Assembly: GCF_012926615.1 (NCBI RefSeq)
Contig: NZ_JABBNU010000006.1
Coordinates: 124,001-188,000 of the forward strand
Reading direction: 5' to 3'
Length of the DNA stretch: 64,000 nucleotides
Source: Marinigracilibium pacificum
GTDB lineage: Bacteria; Bacteroidota; Bacteroidia; Cytophagales; Cyclobacteriaceae
Part shown: in pieces, positions 36,406-44,910 of the stretch
How positions within the stretch are numbered: position 1 is the first letter of the stretch
Layout of the letters: each line of letters opens with the position of its first letter
Made by a program: the position numbers and the translations under genes
Notes under the pieces: model-generated
What the model was told of the DNA's origin: nothing
Seen by the model: the letters and a program-made list of their open reading frames with translations, nothing else
Databases searched by the model: none

Positions 36406-37008
36406 TCACTTCATCATCTGGTGTTCCGGGCAGTCTACTCTTATCTCTGTTTCTGAAAGTGGTGTGTTGAGCAATTTGCAATAATGCCCTCCTGCGGACT
36501 TGTCATAAAACGAACAGGTAAAGCACATACGCTGAATGGTAATTACTCCTGCTTGGTTCAGATCATGGATCACTTTCAGAAGTCCGTTAAGAATGGCTGA
36601 TTTTTGTTCTTCCGGCAGGTTTTCAATAGGTTTTTCTATTGATGAAGCAAATAATGATGCTTTTGCTGCAATTTGCTTTCCTTTAGGTGTGAGGGAAAGG
36701 GTATAACTTCGTGTGTCTGAAGGGTCAGTTTCTTTAGTGACTAATTCCTTGGAAAGCAAAGCCTTGACACTATCGCTAATTGTGGCTTTTGTCATATTAA
36801 ACTCATCTGCCAAATATCCAACTTTACATTTTTCCTGACTGTGAAATTGAATAAATACCAATATCTGAATTTGAATCGGACTTAATGAATTGTCCTTTCC
36901 TTCATTCCAAAGTAAAACCCTGAACGCTTCAGATATGCGTTCAAGGGCTACCACTATTTTACTTTCGGTATTTTTGTTTTGTCGGTTTAAATCAAAAGAT
37001 GATTTCAT
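36406..37008 (-). CDS. MarR-family regulator with C-terminal Cys cluster
   Basis: 200 aa, longer than a plain MarR (about 140-150). The winged helix spans about 40-130 with CKVGYLADEFNMTKATISDSVKAL and TKETDPSDTRSYTLSLTPKG. The extension ends CFTCSFYDK...HYCKL...DCPEH, four cysteines that could bind zinc or act as a redox sensor. It follows the DUF2024 gene without a gap (stop of one abuts start of the other). Palindromes TAGGAnTCCTA before three neighbouring genes are candidate operators. Confidence 0.82.
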   Translation of the reverse strand: MKSSFDLNRQNKNTESKIVVALERISEAFRVLLWNEGKDNSLSPIQIQILVFIQFHSQEKCKVGYLADEFNMTKATISDSVKALLSKELVTKETDPSDTRSYTLSLTPKGKQIAAKASLFASSIEKPIENLPEEQKSAILNGLLKVIHDLNQAGVITIQRMCFTCSFYDKSAGGHYCKLLNTPLSETEIRVDCPEHQMMK

Positions 37009-37272
37009 CTAGCCACAGTTATTTATTTCAAATATATGATATCCGTTCTTAACTATAGATAATTCCCAATCAGGCTTTATAGTTTCCACATGGCAAAAGG
37101 TACATTCTTTTGTCGATAGTGACTGTCCGGATTGACCTTTTGTGTCAAGATATGTTTTACCATAATCATATACCGTTTCTTTATTTTTCATTTCGGCTGG
37201 AACTATTATGTCAAAATGCATAATTGTTCCGTCTTTTCTGGTGACATAGGTGTCCCAAACTGCTACTTTCAT
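37009..37272 (-). CDS. DUF2024 family protein
   Basis: 87 aa, full family length. Start MKVAVWDTYVTRKDG and the core MHFDIIVPAEM and TKECTFCHVE (CxxC-H) are characteristic of DUF2024. Function unknown; the Cys/His motif suggests metal or redox chemistry. It is co-transcribed with the MarR gene and has a palindromic operator just upstream of its start. Confidence 0.85.
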   Translation of the reverse strand: MKVAVWDTYVTRKDGTIMHFDIIVPAEMKNKETVYDYGKTYLDTKGQSGQSLSTKECTFCHVETIKPDWELSIVKNGYHIFEINNCG

Positions 37273-37293
37273 ATTTTAGATTTTATAAGTGTA

Positions 37294-37328
37294 GCCTTGT
37301 AAAGATAGGAATCCTAACTTTACAAGGC
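37294..37328. promoter_or_regulatory. 35-bp palindrome with TAGGAATCCTA core
   Basis: The core (37306-37316) is a perfect 11-bp palindrome around one base. Outside it GCCTTGTAAAG (37294-37304) is matched by CTTTACAAGGC (37318-37328). It lies 22 bp before DUF2024 and 8 bp after the stop of the next gene, so it could be both operator and 3' hairpin. Confidence 0.6.
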
Positions 37329-37335
37329 AAATGAT

Positions 37336-38058
37336 TTATTTTACTTTGTAGGGTAATGACAAGTCACCGCTTGCAACTGAAAATACCTGATAGACTCCTA
37401 GCATAGGTTTATCTACTTCTTTACTGGTATTTACCTGCATGAAGGCAGTTACTCCATCAAATGAAAATTCAGTTTTATTGTTTATCCTGTAATCGGGAAC
37501 AACTACTTTAATAGTATTTGCTTTTGTGATTACCTGAAAACCTGGTGAGTCCATATACATCGGCATTCCCGGGTTTGTAGGAGGTAATGTCACATTCGGA
37601 TCTTTAGGTGTAAATTGTTTGACCGCTAGTTCTCCTTTTACACGATCATCTTTTGTAAGTACCACCCAGTGAGGATGCCAGATTATACCATCGTTGGCAT
37701 AATTGCGATCTGAATTTTCATCCCATAAAGGGGTGTCATCAAAATCAGGGTGGGAAGTTAACGCAAGAGCCACAATACCTTCGGTATCACTAAACCCGAC
37801 ATCTGTGGGCTTTAAAGTGGTTGGAAAAACATAGCCCAGCACCGGAGCTCCATTTAATTGTCCTGCTGGTTGCGGTGTCGTAGCTCCGGCAGTTCCACTT
37901 ACGGTAATTTCCCAAATAGTAGCTGCGATGTCATCTGAATGTTTAACACTCACGCATTTAATTTGGAAATTATCATTGTTGTAATTTTTACATTTATCGC
38001 AAGCATAACTTTGAACTGTAATAAGTGTGAGTCCGATAAGAAGAAATAGATTTTTCAT
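37336..38058 (-). CDS. secreted hypothetical protein
   Basis: 240 aa. Signal peptide MKNLFLLIGLTLITVQSYA, followed at once by CDKCKNY (CxxC). The rest is beta-rich with DENSDRNYANDGIIWHPHWVVLTKDDRVKG near 115-145 and no transmembrane segment. Family not recognised. Its promoter region carries TAGGACTCCTA, so it appears to belong to the MarR regulon. Confidence 0.6.
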   Translation of the reverse strand: MKNLFLLIGLTLITVQSYACDKCKNYNNDNFQIKCVSVKHSDDIAATIWEITVSGTAGATTPQPAGQLNGAPVLGYVFPTTLKPTDVGFSDTEGIVALALTSHPDFDDTPLWDENSDRNYANDGIIWHPHWVVLTKDDRVKGELAVKQFTPKDPNVTLPPTNPGMPMYMDSPGFQVITKANTIKVVVPDYRINNKTEFSFDGVTAFMQVNTSKEVDKPMLGVYQVFSVASGDLSLPYKVK

Positions 38059-38105
38059 TGTGTCAAGATTAATAGATTGTAAAAGTCAGGAGTCTTATTA
38101 TAAAT

Positions 38106-38116
38106 TAGGACTCCTA
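38106..38116. promoter_or_regulatory. operator TAGGACTCCTA
   Basis: Perfect 11-bp palindrome around one base, 48 bp upstream of the start of the 240-aa secreted protein. Same core as at 37306 and near-identical to AAGGAATCCTA at 38421. Confidence 0.55.
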
Positions 38117-38136
38117 ACTAAAGTGGTTAAATTTTT

Positions 38137-38370
38137 TTAAGCTTTTAAATCTTCGATAGCAGCACCAAAATTGATGTGCAATACATTTCCATTTGGAGTC
38201 AATAGAGCTGGGACTGATTTTACCCCTGCATTTTCTGCTTCTGAGATTCGGTTAGTCTCTTCGCCGATATGGACAATTTCAACATTGTCTGCACCGATTA
38301 GATTAATGATGTCTTGTTCTGCTCCTACACATACAGGGCATCCTGCGTGATAGAAAATTGATTTAGCCAT
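38137..38370 (-). CDS. thioredoxin-like/glutaredoxin-like protein
   Basis: 77 aa. The redox motif CPVC sits at residues 11-14 (FYHAGCPVCVGAEQD), and the cis-Pro loop is GVKSVPALLTPNG near 49. No signal peptide, so cytosolic. The length is that of a minimal thioredoxin-fold protein. It heads the MarR-linked group and is preceded by an operator that overlaps its promoter. Confidence 0.75.
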   Translation of the reverse strand: MAKSIFYHAGCPVCVGAEQDIINLIGADNVEIVHIGEETNRISEAENAGVKSVPALLTPNGNVLHINFGAAIEDLKA

Positions 38371-38410
38371 TTTAGTTTATGTTTAAAGTAGTGTGGCGTT
38401 ATTGCTGATA

Positions 38411-38431
38411 CAAATATAGTAAGGAATCCTA
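38411..38431 (-). promoter_or_regulatory. promoter with overlapping MarR-type operator
   Basis: On the minus strand TATATTTG (38418-38411) is a consensus -7 element and AAGGAATCCTA (38421-38431, near-palindrome) lies directly upstream, between -7 and -33. A repressor bound here would block transcription of the thioredoxin-like gene. Confidence 0.55.
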
Positions 38432-38494
38432 ACTAAAAAAGAGTTTATGATAAAATTTTTGATTTTAAAGAAAAATTAGGTTCGATTTGATGGT
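38423..38494. repeat. 72-bp direct repeat, copy 1
   Basis: GGAATCCTAACTAAAAAAGA... to TTAGGTTCGATTT matches 41336-41407 in the same orientation with few mismatches. The pair encloses the S9 peptidase gene. The operator is in both copies; the -7 box only in this one. The rest of 38371-38775 has no convincing gene. Confidence 0.7.
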
Positions 38495-38667
38495 AGGGGA
38501 GATATAAAGATTAGGAGGGTTGGATATACTTATATCCTGGAATGTTAGGATTGAAGCAATTTTTGGTGAATTAATATTTTGTTGTCTGTCGGGGTGCGGA
38601 TCATGGAGGTGGTATTTAAAATTTGGGTTATAATTGTTGCCCTGTCGATGAGACAAGCCAATAATAA

Positions 38668-38763
38668 AAGTACTGCCAGAATCTATCATCAATCAATGTC
38701 TACTTAATGATAAACAGATGATTTTGGGATTTTGCTTTTTCTCCCAAACTTCTGGCAGTACTT
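38668..38763. other. 96-nt foldable element with 14-bp terminal inverted repeat
   Basis: AAGTACTGCCAGAA (38668-38681) is the exact complement of 38750-38763. Inside, TTTGGGA pairs with TCCCAAA. It lies 12 bp beyond the S9 peptidase stop. On the minus strand it is followed by TTTTATTATT, so it may act as that gene's terminator, or it may be a small MITE-like element. Confidence 0.5.
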
Positions 38764-38775
38764 ATTAAATTTTAT

Positions 38776-41064
38776 TTATTCTCTTTTCAATTCGGTACTT
38801 TCCTTCAAATGAACGGCGAAGAAACCCATCATTGCTTCATACAGGTGCATTCTGTTTTCTTCTTTTCCAAACCCATGGCCTTCATCATATTTTACCATGT
38901 AAGGAACTTCCATGCCATTGTTTCGAAGTGCTTGAACAATTTGATCGCTTTCGTCAATATTAACTCGAGGATCATTAGCTCCTTGAACAACGAATAGTGG
39001 TTTTTTGATTTTGTCTATATGGAAGACCGGAGATACTTCCTCCATTATCTTTTTTTCTTCAGGAATTGCAGGGTCATACCATACTGCCTTTAGAATAGGC
39101 AAATAAGGAGCCCAATATGGAGGGATAGTTTCCATAAAAGTAAATAGGTTAGAAACTCCAACATAATCTACTCCACATGCATATAAATCAGGTGTTTTGG
39201 TTAGTCCGCGTAAAACGGCGTAACCTCCATGACTACCACCATAAATGGCTGCTTTATCTTTATCTACCCATCCTTGCTCAATCACATATTTCAAACCATC
39301 TTCTACGTCATCCATAGCTTTACGTCCAATTTGTTTAAATCCGCTACGGAAGAACTCTTTGCCATACCCACCACTTATTCTGAAATTAACATGTAAAGTT
39401 GCATAACCTCGGCTGGCAAATAATTGTGCTTCAGGATTAAATCCCCAGGAATCTCGAATTCCTTGTGGCCCACCATGAGGATTTACAATGACAGGAACTT
39501 TTTTACCTTCTAAAGCTTGTTTCGGTAAGGTAATGTATCCATGTATAAGAACGCCATCGCGGCTCTTAAAAGAAATAGGACGCATGACAGCCATATCTTC
39601 CTCTTTTAATTGAGGCATAAGATCAAATAATAATTTGATTTCATCTTTAGCTATATCATATGAATAATATCTGCCATATAATTTGTCACTGGTAACATAT
39701 ATCAAATATTGACTTTCATCATCGGTGTGGTCTGAAAGATAATAATCATAATCAGGAAACTCTTTTTGTAACCTGTTGTGAAGCTTTTTGTAGTAATCAC
39801 TGACTGGTATTATTTCATGTTTTTCACCTTCGTAACTAAAGTAATCCAATTCCCAATTTCTGTTTCTCGAAAGTGAAATTCCTGAAACATCATAGTTATC
39901 ATTTGAGAACAATTCCTTAATAACTTTGTCTTTAGCCAAATCATACAGATAAATTTTTGATTTATCTGATTCTAAATTTGAAAGTACGTAAGCATCATGT
40001 TCGGCTTCAGTAGCATAATTGAAGCTTAGGATAGTAAATGTATCATCCCATTTGGTGGTTTTCATCAATTGGTAATCACCAGGTTTAATGGCATAGTACA
40101 TCTCGGCATTGATACCATCTTTAAGTCTTGCAAAACCTCTAAGATTACCATCTTTGTCAAATTCATACCCCATGATAGGATTAGCAAGATCGGTATTTTC
40201 ATACAGTTGCTCAATTTCACCCGAAACGATATTAATTTTATAAGGATCAAATACCTGAGGGTTATTCTTGTTCATTGAAATGATCATATGATCTTTATCT
40301 TCTTTTAAAGAAGCCAGAATATTTACTTTCACACCTTCATAAGGCGTAAGTTCTTTTTCGTTTGACCCATCCACGTTTACAGCAAAAAGGTGATAATCTT
40401 CATTACCTCCTTTATCCATTACATAAATCAAACGGTTATCATTTGCCCATCCGTAACCACGTACCAGTTCTTCACCCTCCGTGATTACCCGCTTCACCTT
40501 ACTTGTTTGAATATTTTTAACATAAACATGATTTTTTAGGTTTTCGTCTTTTTCACGATAACTCATGTAGGTTCCGTTAGGAGATAACTGGAAAGATGAA
40601 GATGCAGGCTTAGCGAAGTAATCAGCTACTGAGTATTTGTAATCACCTCTTTCTCTGGCTGCAAGTATCGCTAATTCATCACTAGAACTAGGAAGGGCTG
40701 TATTACCTGGCTTTTCAAGTTCACCTTTTGACAGACTTAAAGGAAATTCTTGGCCGGCTTGTTTAAACATACCCTCCATTTGGTCACCTTTTACTTGTGC
40801 AACATATACTATTTGACCCCCCATTAGTGAAAGGGTTAGTTCTTCATCAACATAATTAACTTTTTCAACAGGGATATCACTTGCTCCCTGTGATGGACTA
40901 TCCATTGTGGCTTTAAGTGCATTATCAGTGCCGGTGAAATGAAATATCAGGGGGATTTCCTGACCTGAGACATTGAGCTTTCCACTCCAATCCCCTATTA
41001 TAGTTTGTGCTTGAAGCATACTTCCTATTAGTGGTAAAATAATTAATAAAATAAATTTCTTCAT
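38776..41064 (-). CDS. S9 family prolyl oligopeptidase
   Basis: 762 aa. Signal peptide, an N-terminal lipocalin-like domain (about 20-115), a beta-propeller (about 140-490) and an alpha/beta hydrolase domain (about 510-750). Catalytic triad: Ser in IYGGSHGGYAVL near 606, Asp in GANDPRVNIDESDQ near 694 and His in DEGHGF near 730. Exported, probably peptide-degrading. It sits between the two 72-bp direct repeats and ends just before the 96-nt structured element. Confidence 0.88.
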   Translation of the reverse strand: MKKFILLIILPLIGSMLQAQTIIGDWSGKLNVSGQEIPLIFHFTGTDNALKATMDSPSQGASDIPVEKVNYVDEELTLSLMGGQIVYVAQVKGDQMEGMFKQAGQEFPLSLSKGELEKPGNTALPSSSDELAILAARERGDYKYSVADYFAKPASSSFQLSPNGTYMSYREKDENLKNHVYVKNIQTSKVKRVITEGEELVRGYGWANDNRLIYVMDKGGNEDYHLFAVNVDGSNEKELTPYEGVKVNILASLKEDKDHMIISMNKNNPQVFDPYKINIVSGEIEQLYENTDLANPIMGYEFDKDGNLRGFARLKDGINAEMYYAIKPGDYQLMKTTKWDDTFTILSFNYATEAEHDAYVLSNLESDKSKIYLYDLAKDKVIKELFSNDNYDVSGISLSRNRNWELDYFSYEGEKHEIIPVSDYYKKLHNRLQKEFPDYDYYLSDHTDDESQYLIYVTSDKLYGRYYSYDIAKDEIKLLFDLMPQLKEEDMAVMRPISFKSRDGVLIHGYITLPKQALEGKKVPVIVNPHGGPQGIRDSWGFNPEAQLFASRGYATLHVNFRISGGYGKEFFRSGFKQIGRKAMDDVEDGLKYVIEQGWVDKDKAAIYGGSHGGYAVLRGLTKTPDLYACGVDYVGVSNLFTFMETIPPYWAPYLPILKAVWYDPAIPEEKKIMEEVSPVFHIDKIKKPLFVVQGANDPRVNIDESDQIVQALRNNGMEVPYMVKYDEGHGFGKEENRMHLYEAMMGFFAVHLKESTELKRE

Positions 41065-41335
41065 TGGTTGATTGGTTTTGATTTTTCTCTTAATGACTAA
41101 TAAATAGAATAAAGCATATTATATGATTTGTACTATATGACTAATTTGTACTTCTACAGTAATGTAAAAATCTGATACCATAATAACTTTGTTTATTATT
41201 CATAAGTCAATATTCTTGTATGAATGGCCTAAGAATATTGCCTGTGGTTTTGTCTATACTTATATAATTTTATTTCAGATGTCCTGTTAAGGAACAGGCT
41301 ACGGGAGAAGGTGGAGTTATCGTCTATGAAAGTAT

Positions 41336-41407
41336 GGAATCCTAACTAAAAAAGAGTTTATGATAAAATTTTTAAATTTGAAGAAAAATTAGGTTCGATT
41401 TAATTGT
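41336..41407. repeat. 72-bp direct repeat, copy 2
   Basis: Second copy of 38423-38494, about 270 bp upstream of the S9 peptidase start. The TAGGA arm is changed to ATGGA. The region 41065-41477 contains only this repeat and the hairpin at 41439. Confidence 0.7.
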
Positions 41408-41438
41408 TGGTGAGGTGGGGTGAGCATTTTAATCTTTT

Positions 41439-41470
41439 TACCTTGGTTTGTCCCTTTATGGACCAAGGTA
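41439..41470. other. stem-loop TACCTTGGT/ACCAAGGTA
   Basis: Nine-bp perfect outer stem (41439-41447 with 41462-41470) with further inner GTCC/GGAC pairing. It follows the stop of the minus-strand 143-aa gene. The T-tract (GAGTTTTTTAG) is on the plus-strand side. Confidence 0.45.
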
Positions 41471-41477
41471 GAGTTTT

Positions 41478-41909
41478 TTAGTTTTTTAATCGCTTAACCA
41501 ATTTCGTTCTGCTTTTCCCTTGTTTCAGGAGTTTTGACCTTGAGACTAAAATTGCATCATAACCTCCAGAAAGATTCTTTTCTTCACTAGATAAAATCAG
41601 TAGTTGAGTTCCATGTGCTTGCCAAGCGTGTACATCCTTATCACTATTATTCGAGTTTTTGAGACTTTTAAAATAATTGGATTTGACAGACATAGTAGTT
41701 CCGGAAGATCCTGTAAAAAAAGCTATAACCTTTCTTGAGAAATCAAATTCACCTTTTCTGTCTTTGAAAACTTCATTAAAGTATTTTGCTTCATAGCTAT
41801 TTAAATGAGCATTGTCTTCCAGACCACATTTATCTACTTCAGAAACCTGTCCAAATAGCATATTTGCTTGAAATAAGACAATAAGAATAGAAAATAATGT
41901 TTTGTTCAT
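41478..41909 (-). CDS. secreted hypothetical protein
   Basis: 143 aa from MNKTLFSILIVLFQANMLFGQ, a clear signal peptide; the 10-residue longer frame is not used. Mature part polar with RKVIAFFTGSSGTTMSVK near 58 and a basic C-terminus (KQGKSRTKLVKRLKN). No family recognised. Confidence 0.5.
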   Translation of the reverse strand: MNKTLFSILIVLFQANMLFGQVSEVDKCGLEDNAHLNSYEAKYFNEVFKDRKGEFDFSRKVIAFFTGSSGTTMSVKSNYFKSLKNSNNSDKDVHAWQAHGTQLLILSSEEKNLSGGYDAILVSRSKLLKQGKSRTKLVKRLKN

Positions 41910-41972
41910 TTTTTGTTCATTAAGGCAGATGGTGTACAAAGTTAGAGGTTCTTGCTTTTGTGGTGTGTTGGT

Positions 41973-42596
41973 TCATTTTGTTCTTAATTGTATTTCCATA
42001 GCTCTTTTATAAAAGTCAGCAAACTGTTCTTTATTATACTTTACTCTCATAGCAGCCAAAACGTCAGACAATCCAAGTCCTCCCCAATCCCAAAGCATGG
42101 TGTCAAAATTGTATTTGAACATTTGCTTTTTTACTTCATTCCGAATTGTATCAATTTCTTCATTTAAAATTCCATTATTTTCCAATAATTCTCTAAGTCT
42201 TTGGTCTGTTTCATCTGTATACTCAGTGTCAACATAAGGTTCAAGTAACCAGTCCCAGTTCCTTGTTGCCTCAAAGGTTTGTATTTTATTCCTGACTGCA
42301 AATTTTCTGAGTTGGTCAGAATATTCACGAGAAATGAAAATCACCTCATTATCAATTCTAATTAAAGGAGGGTAAGAATTCCAACTAATAGCACTAATTT
42401 CATTTGCAACAATTACTTTTTCAGGAAATATTGATGAGGGTTCAAATGGATATTTTGAAATCTTAATTTCAGACCTAAGAATTTCTGATTCTCCAATTCC
42501 GCAGAGTAGATTCTTCATTTCATACTCGGAGGAACCAAAAAATGCACCTATTAATAGTTCTTTTTTCTTATTAAATATGTTTTTCAAAAAAATCAT
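41973..42596 (-). CDS. hypothetical cytosolic protein (cassette)
   Basis: 207 aa, no signal or membrane helix. Contains WNSYPPLIRIDNEVIFIS near 72 and DTMLWDWGGLGLSDVLAAMR near 166. It looks like a conserved Bacteroidota hypothetical, but I cannot name a family. Its start lies 13 bp from an attC-like repeat. Confidence 0.55.
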   Translation of the reverse strand: MIFLKNIFNKKKELLIGAFFGSSEYEMKNLLCGIGESEILRSEIKISKYPFEPSSIFPEKVIVANEISAISWNSYPPLIRIDNEVIFISREYSDQLRKFAVRNKIQTFEATRNWDWLLEPYVDTEYTDETDQRLRELLENNGILNEEIDTIRNEVKKQMFKYNFDTMLWDWGGLGLSDVLAAMRVKYNKEQFADFYKRAMEIQLRTK

Positions 42597-42609
42597 TGCT
42601 ATTTAATGA

Positions 42610-42669
42610 TACACAACTTTTGCAGGACGAGCGAACCGAGCCATGCTTTATTTTCAGGTTGTTGTGTGC
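42610..42669. repeat. attC-like repeat U3 (divergent)
   Basis: ACACAAC at the gene-start side and GTTGTGT at the other end form the outer inverted repeat, with a GC-rich middle (GCAGGACGAGCGAACCGAG). The sequence differs from the other units, but the position and the outer ends agree. Confidence 0.45.
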
Positions 42670-42679
42670 TGCCATTTAT

Positions 42680-43150
42680 TTATGAAAGATAAGTTACAAC
42701 TGCATTATTACTCCTTGCTGCGTTGATATAAAAGTCCTTTATTTTCTGAAAATTCTCCAGAAGGTAATCAAGTGCGGATTCATCAAATGGTCCAGAATAA
42801 ACCCCTTGGCTATTCATATCCTTTAAGTTAAAGTTTTCCCTTAATTGAACATTGGTTAATTCTGCCAAGTCCAAAGTACATTCTTACTCTTGCTGCGCAG
42901 TCAGATAATTCACATCATAAAAATCATATTCTTCAAATTCACCAATAGATTGGCCACTTGATATAATTTTAGATATTAAAGAATCCTTATTTATTTGATA
43001 TAAAAGAAACATAATTCCACCCCAAGATTTGTCAATATTTTATGAACCACATTCTTCATTTGGGTCAATCTCAAATAATGTCTCATTATTCTCAATGGTA
43101 TATTCAAGTCTTTCTTGATTAACTTGAAATATTGTCATTGTCATTCCCAT
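42680..43150 (-). pseudogene. DUF1877 (YfbM-like) gene with two in-frame stops
   Basis: From ATG 43150 the frame reads MGMTMTIFQVNQERLEY, typical of DUF1877, and stays in one frame to 42680, but contains TAA at 43042-43040 (after ECGS, before NIDKSWGGIMFLL) and another TAA after LTAQQE near 42886. No indel is needed, only two point changes. The tail NLKDMNSQGVYSG and DFYINAARSNNAVV agrees with the family. The full length would be about 156 aa. Probably a decayed cassette gene. Confidence 0.7.
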
Positions 43151-43489
43151 TTTAATTTTGCTTTGGGTTGTTTACTATGCTTTGGTTGTACACAATGTCA
43201 ATGCCATGTGTCATTCGAAACTTACGGCTGCTTAAAAAAAACATAGCTGATACCTAAAGATAATAGCCTTAACTGAAAAACAAAACGGAGGGCCCTAGCT
43301 TCTGAATGTGTCTTGAAAGGCGAATTTAACTTATGAATATGAGTGTTATAAATGTTGAATTACATAGTATTCATGAATTACATAATATTAAATAGCAGCA
43401 TGAATAAAGCCAGACTGTGGTTTCCATACTGACCTTTGGCGAAAGCAGGAGCTCTGGCAGTCAGCCATCTTTTCGACTATAAATAGTAA
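43151..43489. other. intergenic region, no gene seen
   Basis: Contains GGTTGTACACAATG near 43183, possibly a degraded attC-like end, and two close copies of GAATTACATAnTATT near 43355-43390. No coding frame or clear repeat unit. Confidence 0.35.
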
Positions 43490-43924
43490 TTATTTTGAAT
43501 ACAATGCATTTTTACCAACAACAAGATTAATCAATACTCTAATTATGAAATAAGCAATTAGAATAATAATAAAAGGACCAAAATTGAAGTTAAAATATAA
43601 ATCATCAAATGGCCAAAATAGCTTATCTATTAAGGGGCCTAAAATTGATATATAAAGTATAATCCAAATTCCAATTGCTGCCACTTCTATGATTAAACTT
43701 TTCTTATTAAAAATCCTCTGAATAAGTTTTTTTACCAGAACTATTACAAGAATTAATAATAAAATTGCTGCAATATTAAATTGAAGCCAATACCAGGGAT
43801 GTTCTTCAAATATCGACCCGTTTCTACCAATATGTTCAAAATAATCATATACAGAATATATGACTATTAGAGCCATTAAATAGGCTATTGGATATTTAGT
43901 TAATTTTTTAATCATACTTAGCAA
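43490..43924 (-). CDS. hypothetical membrane protein
   Basis: 144 aa with four transmembrane helices (about 13-29, 45-65, 77-97, 115-136). MLSMIKKL start; ATG at 43915 is an alternative. No family recognised; no repeat unit at its 5' side. Confidence 0.5.
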   Translation of the reverse strand: MLSMIKKLTKYPIAYLMALIVIYSVYDYFEHIGRNGSIFEEHPWYWLQFNIAAILLLILVIVLVKKLIQRIFNKKSLIIEVAAIGIWIILYISILGPLIDKLFWPFDDLYFNFNFGPFIIILIAYFIIRVLINLVVGKNALYSK

Positions 43925-44049
43925 ATTCTATCAAAATCACTCTTGTTAAATAATTTAATGACAATTTATAAATTGTTCTTTTTAAACGTTAACCTAATCT
44001 TGTAAATAAGTGAGTAAATACTTGCGATAGATAGGGCATTTTTTCTTAC

Positions 44050-44679
44050 TTATTTTTGCAATGCCAGAGTCAGTAAGCTGTCAATATATGATTGTTGAGT
44101 GCGTGTATATTCGTTCGCTTGTCGACTTCTTAACTTGTAAATGTAAGGTATTGTGTCTCCTTTATAAAAGTAGTTGCCACGAACTTCATAACCCCCCATC
44201 CAATTATCGGGAGGGAAGACACGAATATCGTCACTATAACGCAGTGATGAATCTAAGTGTATAATGTTATCATTAATCAGCAGTTCTTTGCTAAAGATGC
44301 CTTTTTTTATGAAGCGATCCATGGAATTCTCATTGGCATCATAAAGTACGAAAATATAATCTTCATCGGTTGCTATATGAATATCTGTGGTACTATTCGC
44401 ATAATTAAATAGTAAATAACCAACAGCCAGCAATACCAGTTCTACTGCAAAGAGGATATAATATGAAAAAAGTCTCTTTATAAGGATTCGGTCTAAAACA
44501 TACAAGCCAAAGATAACTACTGTGATAGGTACAACTATAATGGGATAAATAATTGCAGGACTCTCAAGCGTAAAACCACGATAGATAGAATAAATAGCAA
44601 TAACAATGCTGAAAGGTGTTACAATCGTTAAAGGTGTAACAGGGTAGAACCATGATTTAAGAGCTTTTAAAGTAGTCAT
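44050..44679 (-). CDS. hypothetical membrane protein
   Basis: 209 aa. Three or four hydrophobic helices in the first 95 residues, then a soluble domain with TTDIHIATDEDYIFVLYDANEN near 100 and GGYEVRGNYFYKGDTIPYIYKL near 165. No family recognised. Confidence 0.5.
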   Translation of the reverse strand: MTTLKALKSWFYPVTPLTIVTPFSIVIAIYSIYRGFTLESPAIIYPIIVVPITVVIFGLYVLDRILIKRLFSYYILFAVELVLLAVGYLLFNYANSTTDIHIATDEDYIFVLYDANENSMDRFIKKGIFSKELLINDNIIHLDSSLRYSDDIRVFPPDNWMGGYEVRGNYFYKGDTIPYIYKLRSRQANEYTRTQQSYIDSLLTLALQK

Positions 44680-44910
44680 GACTCATTTTAATTATTGTTA
44701 ATTTCTTAAAGGTACAAAACAAAGGTGGAAGTATGATTCTTCTTTTGTTGATGTTAGTTGTTATATATTCGGTAAGGCAGATGTACCGTGTGAAGGGTGT
44801 GCAGCGAGCCAGCCGGGTCGCTTGGACTATAGATTAATTTAACAAAAAGGACTTGCACAACCACAACCGTTAAACAGCATATCGCTATACATTTTGTGTG
44901 TTTTCGTTTT

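Noticed and set aside
38465-38692. 75-aa reverse-strand ORF between the thioredoxin-like gene and the S9 peptidase gene
   Set aside because: It lies across the 72-bp direct repeat and the inverted repeat and has no recognisable composition or motif.
44703-44880. Further attC-like unit between 44680 and 44910
   Set aside because: Partial ends (GCACAACC, GTTAGTTGTT) occur but no consistent outer pairing or shared tail could be placed.
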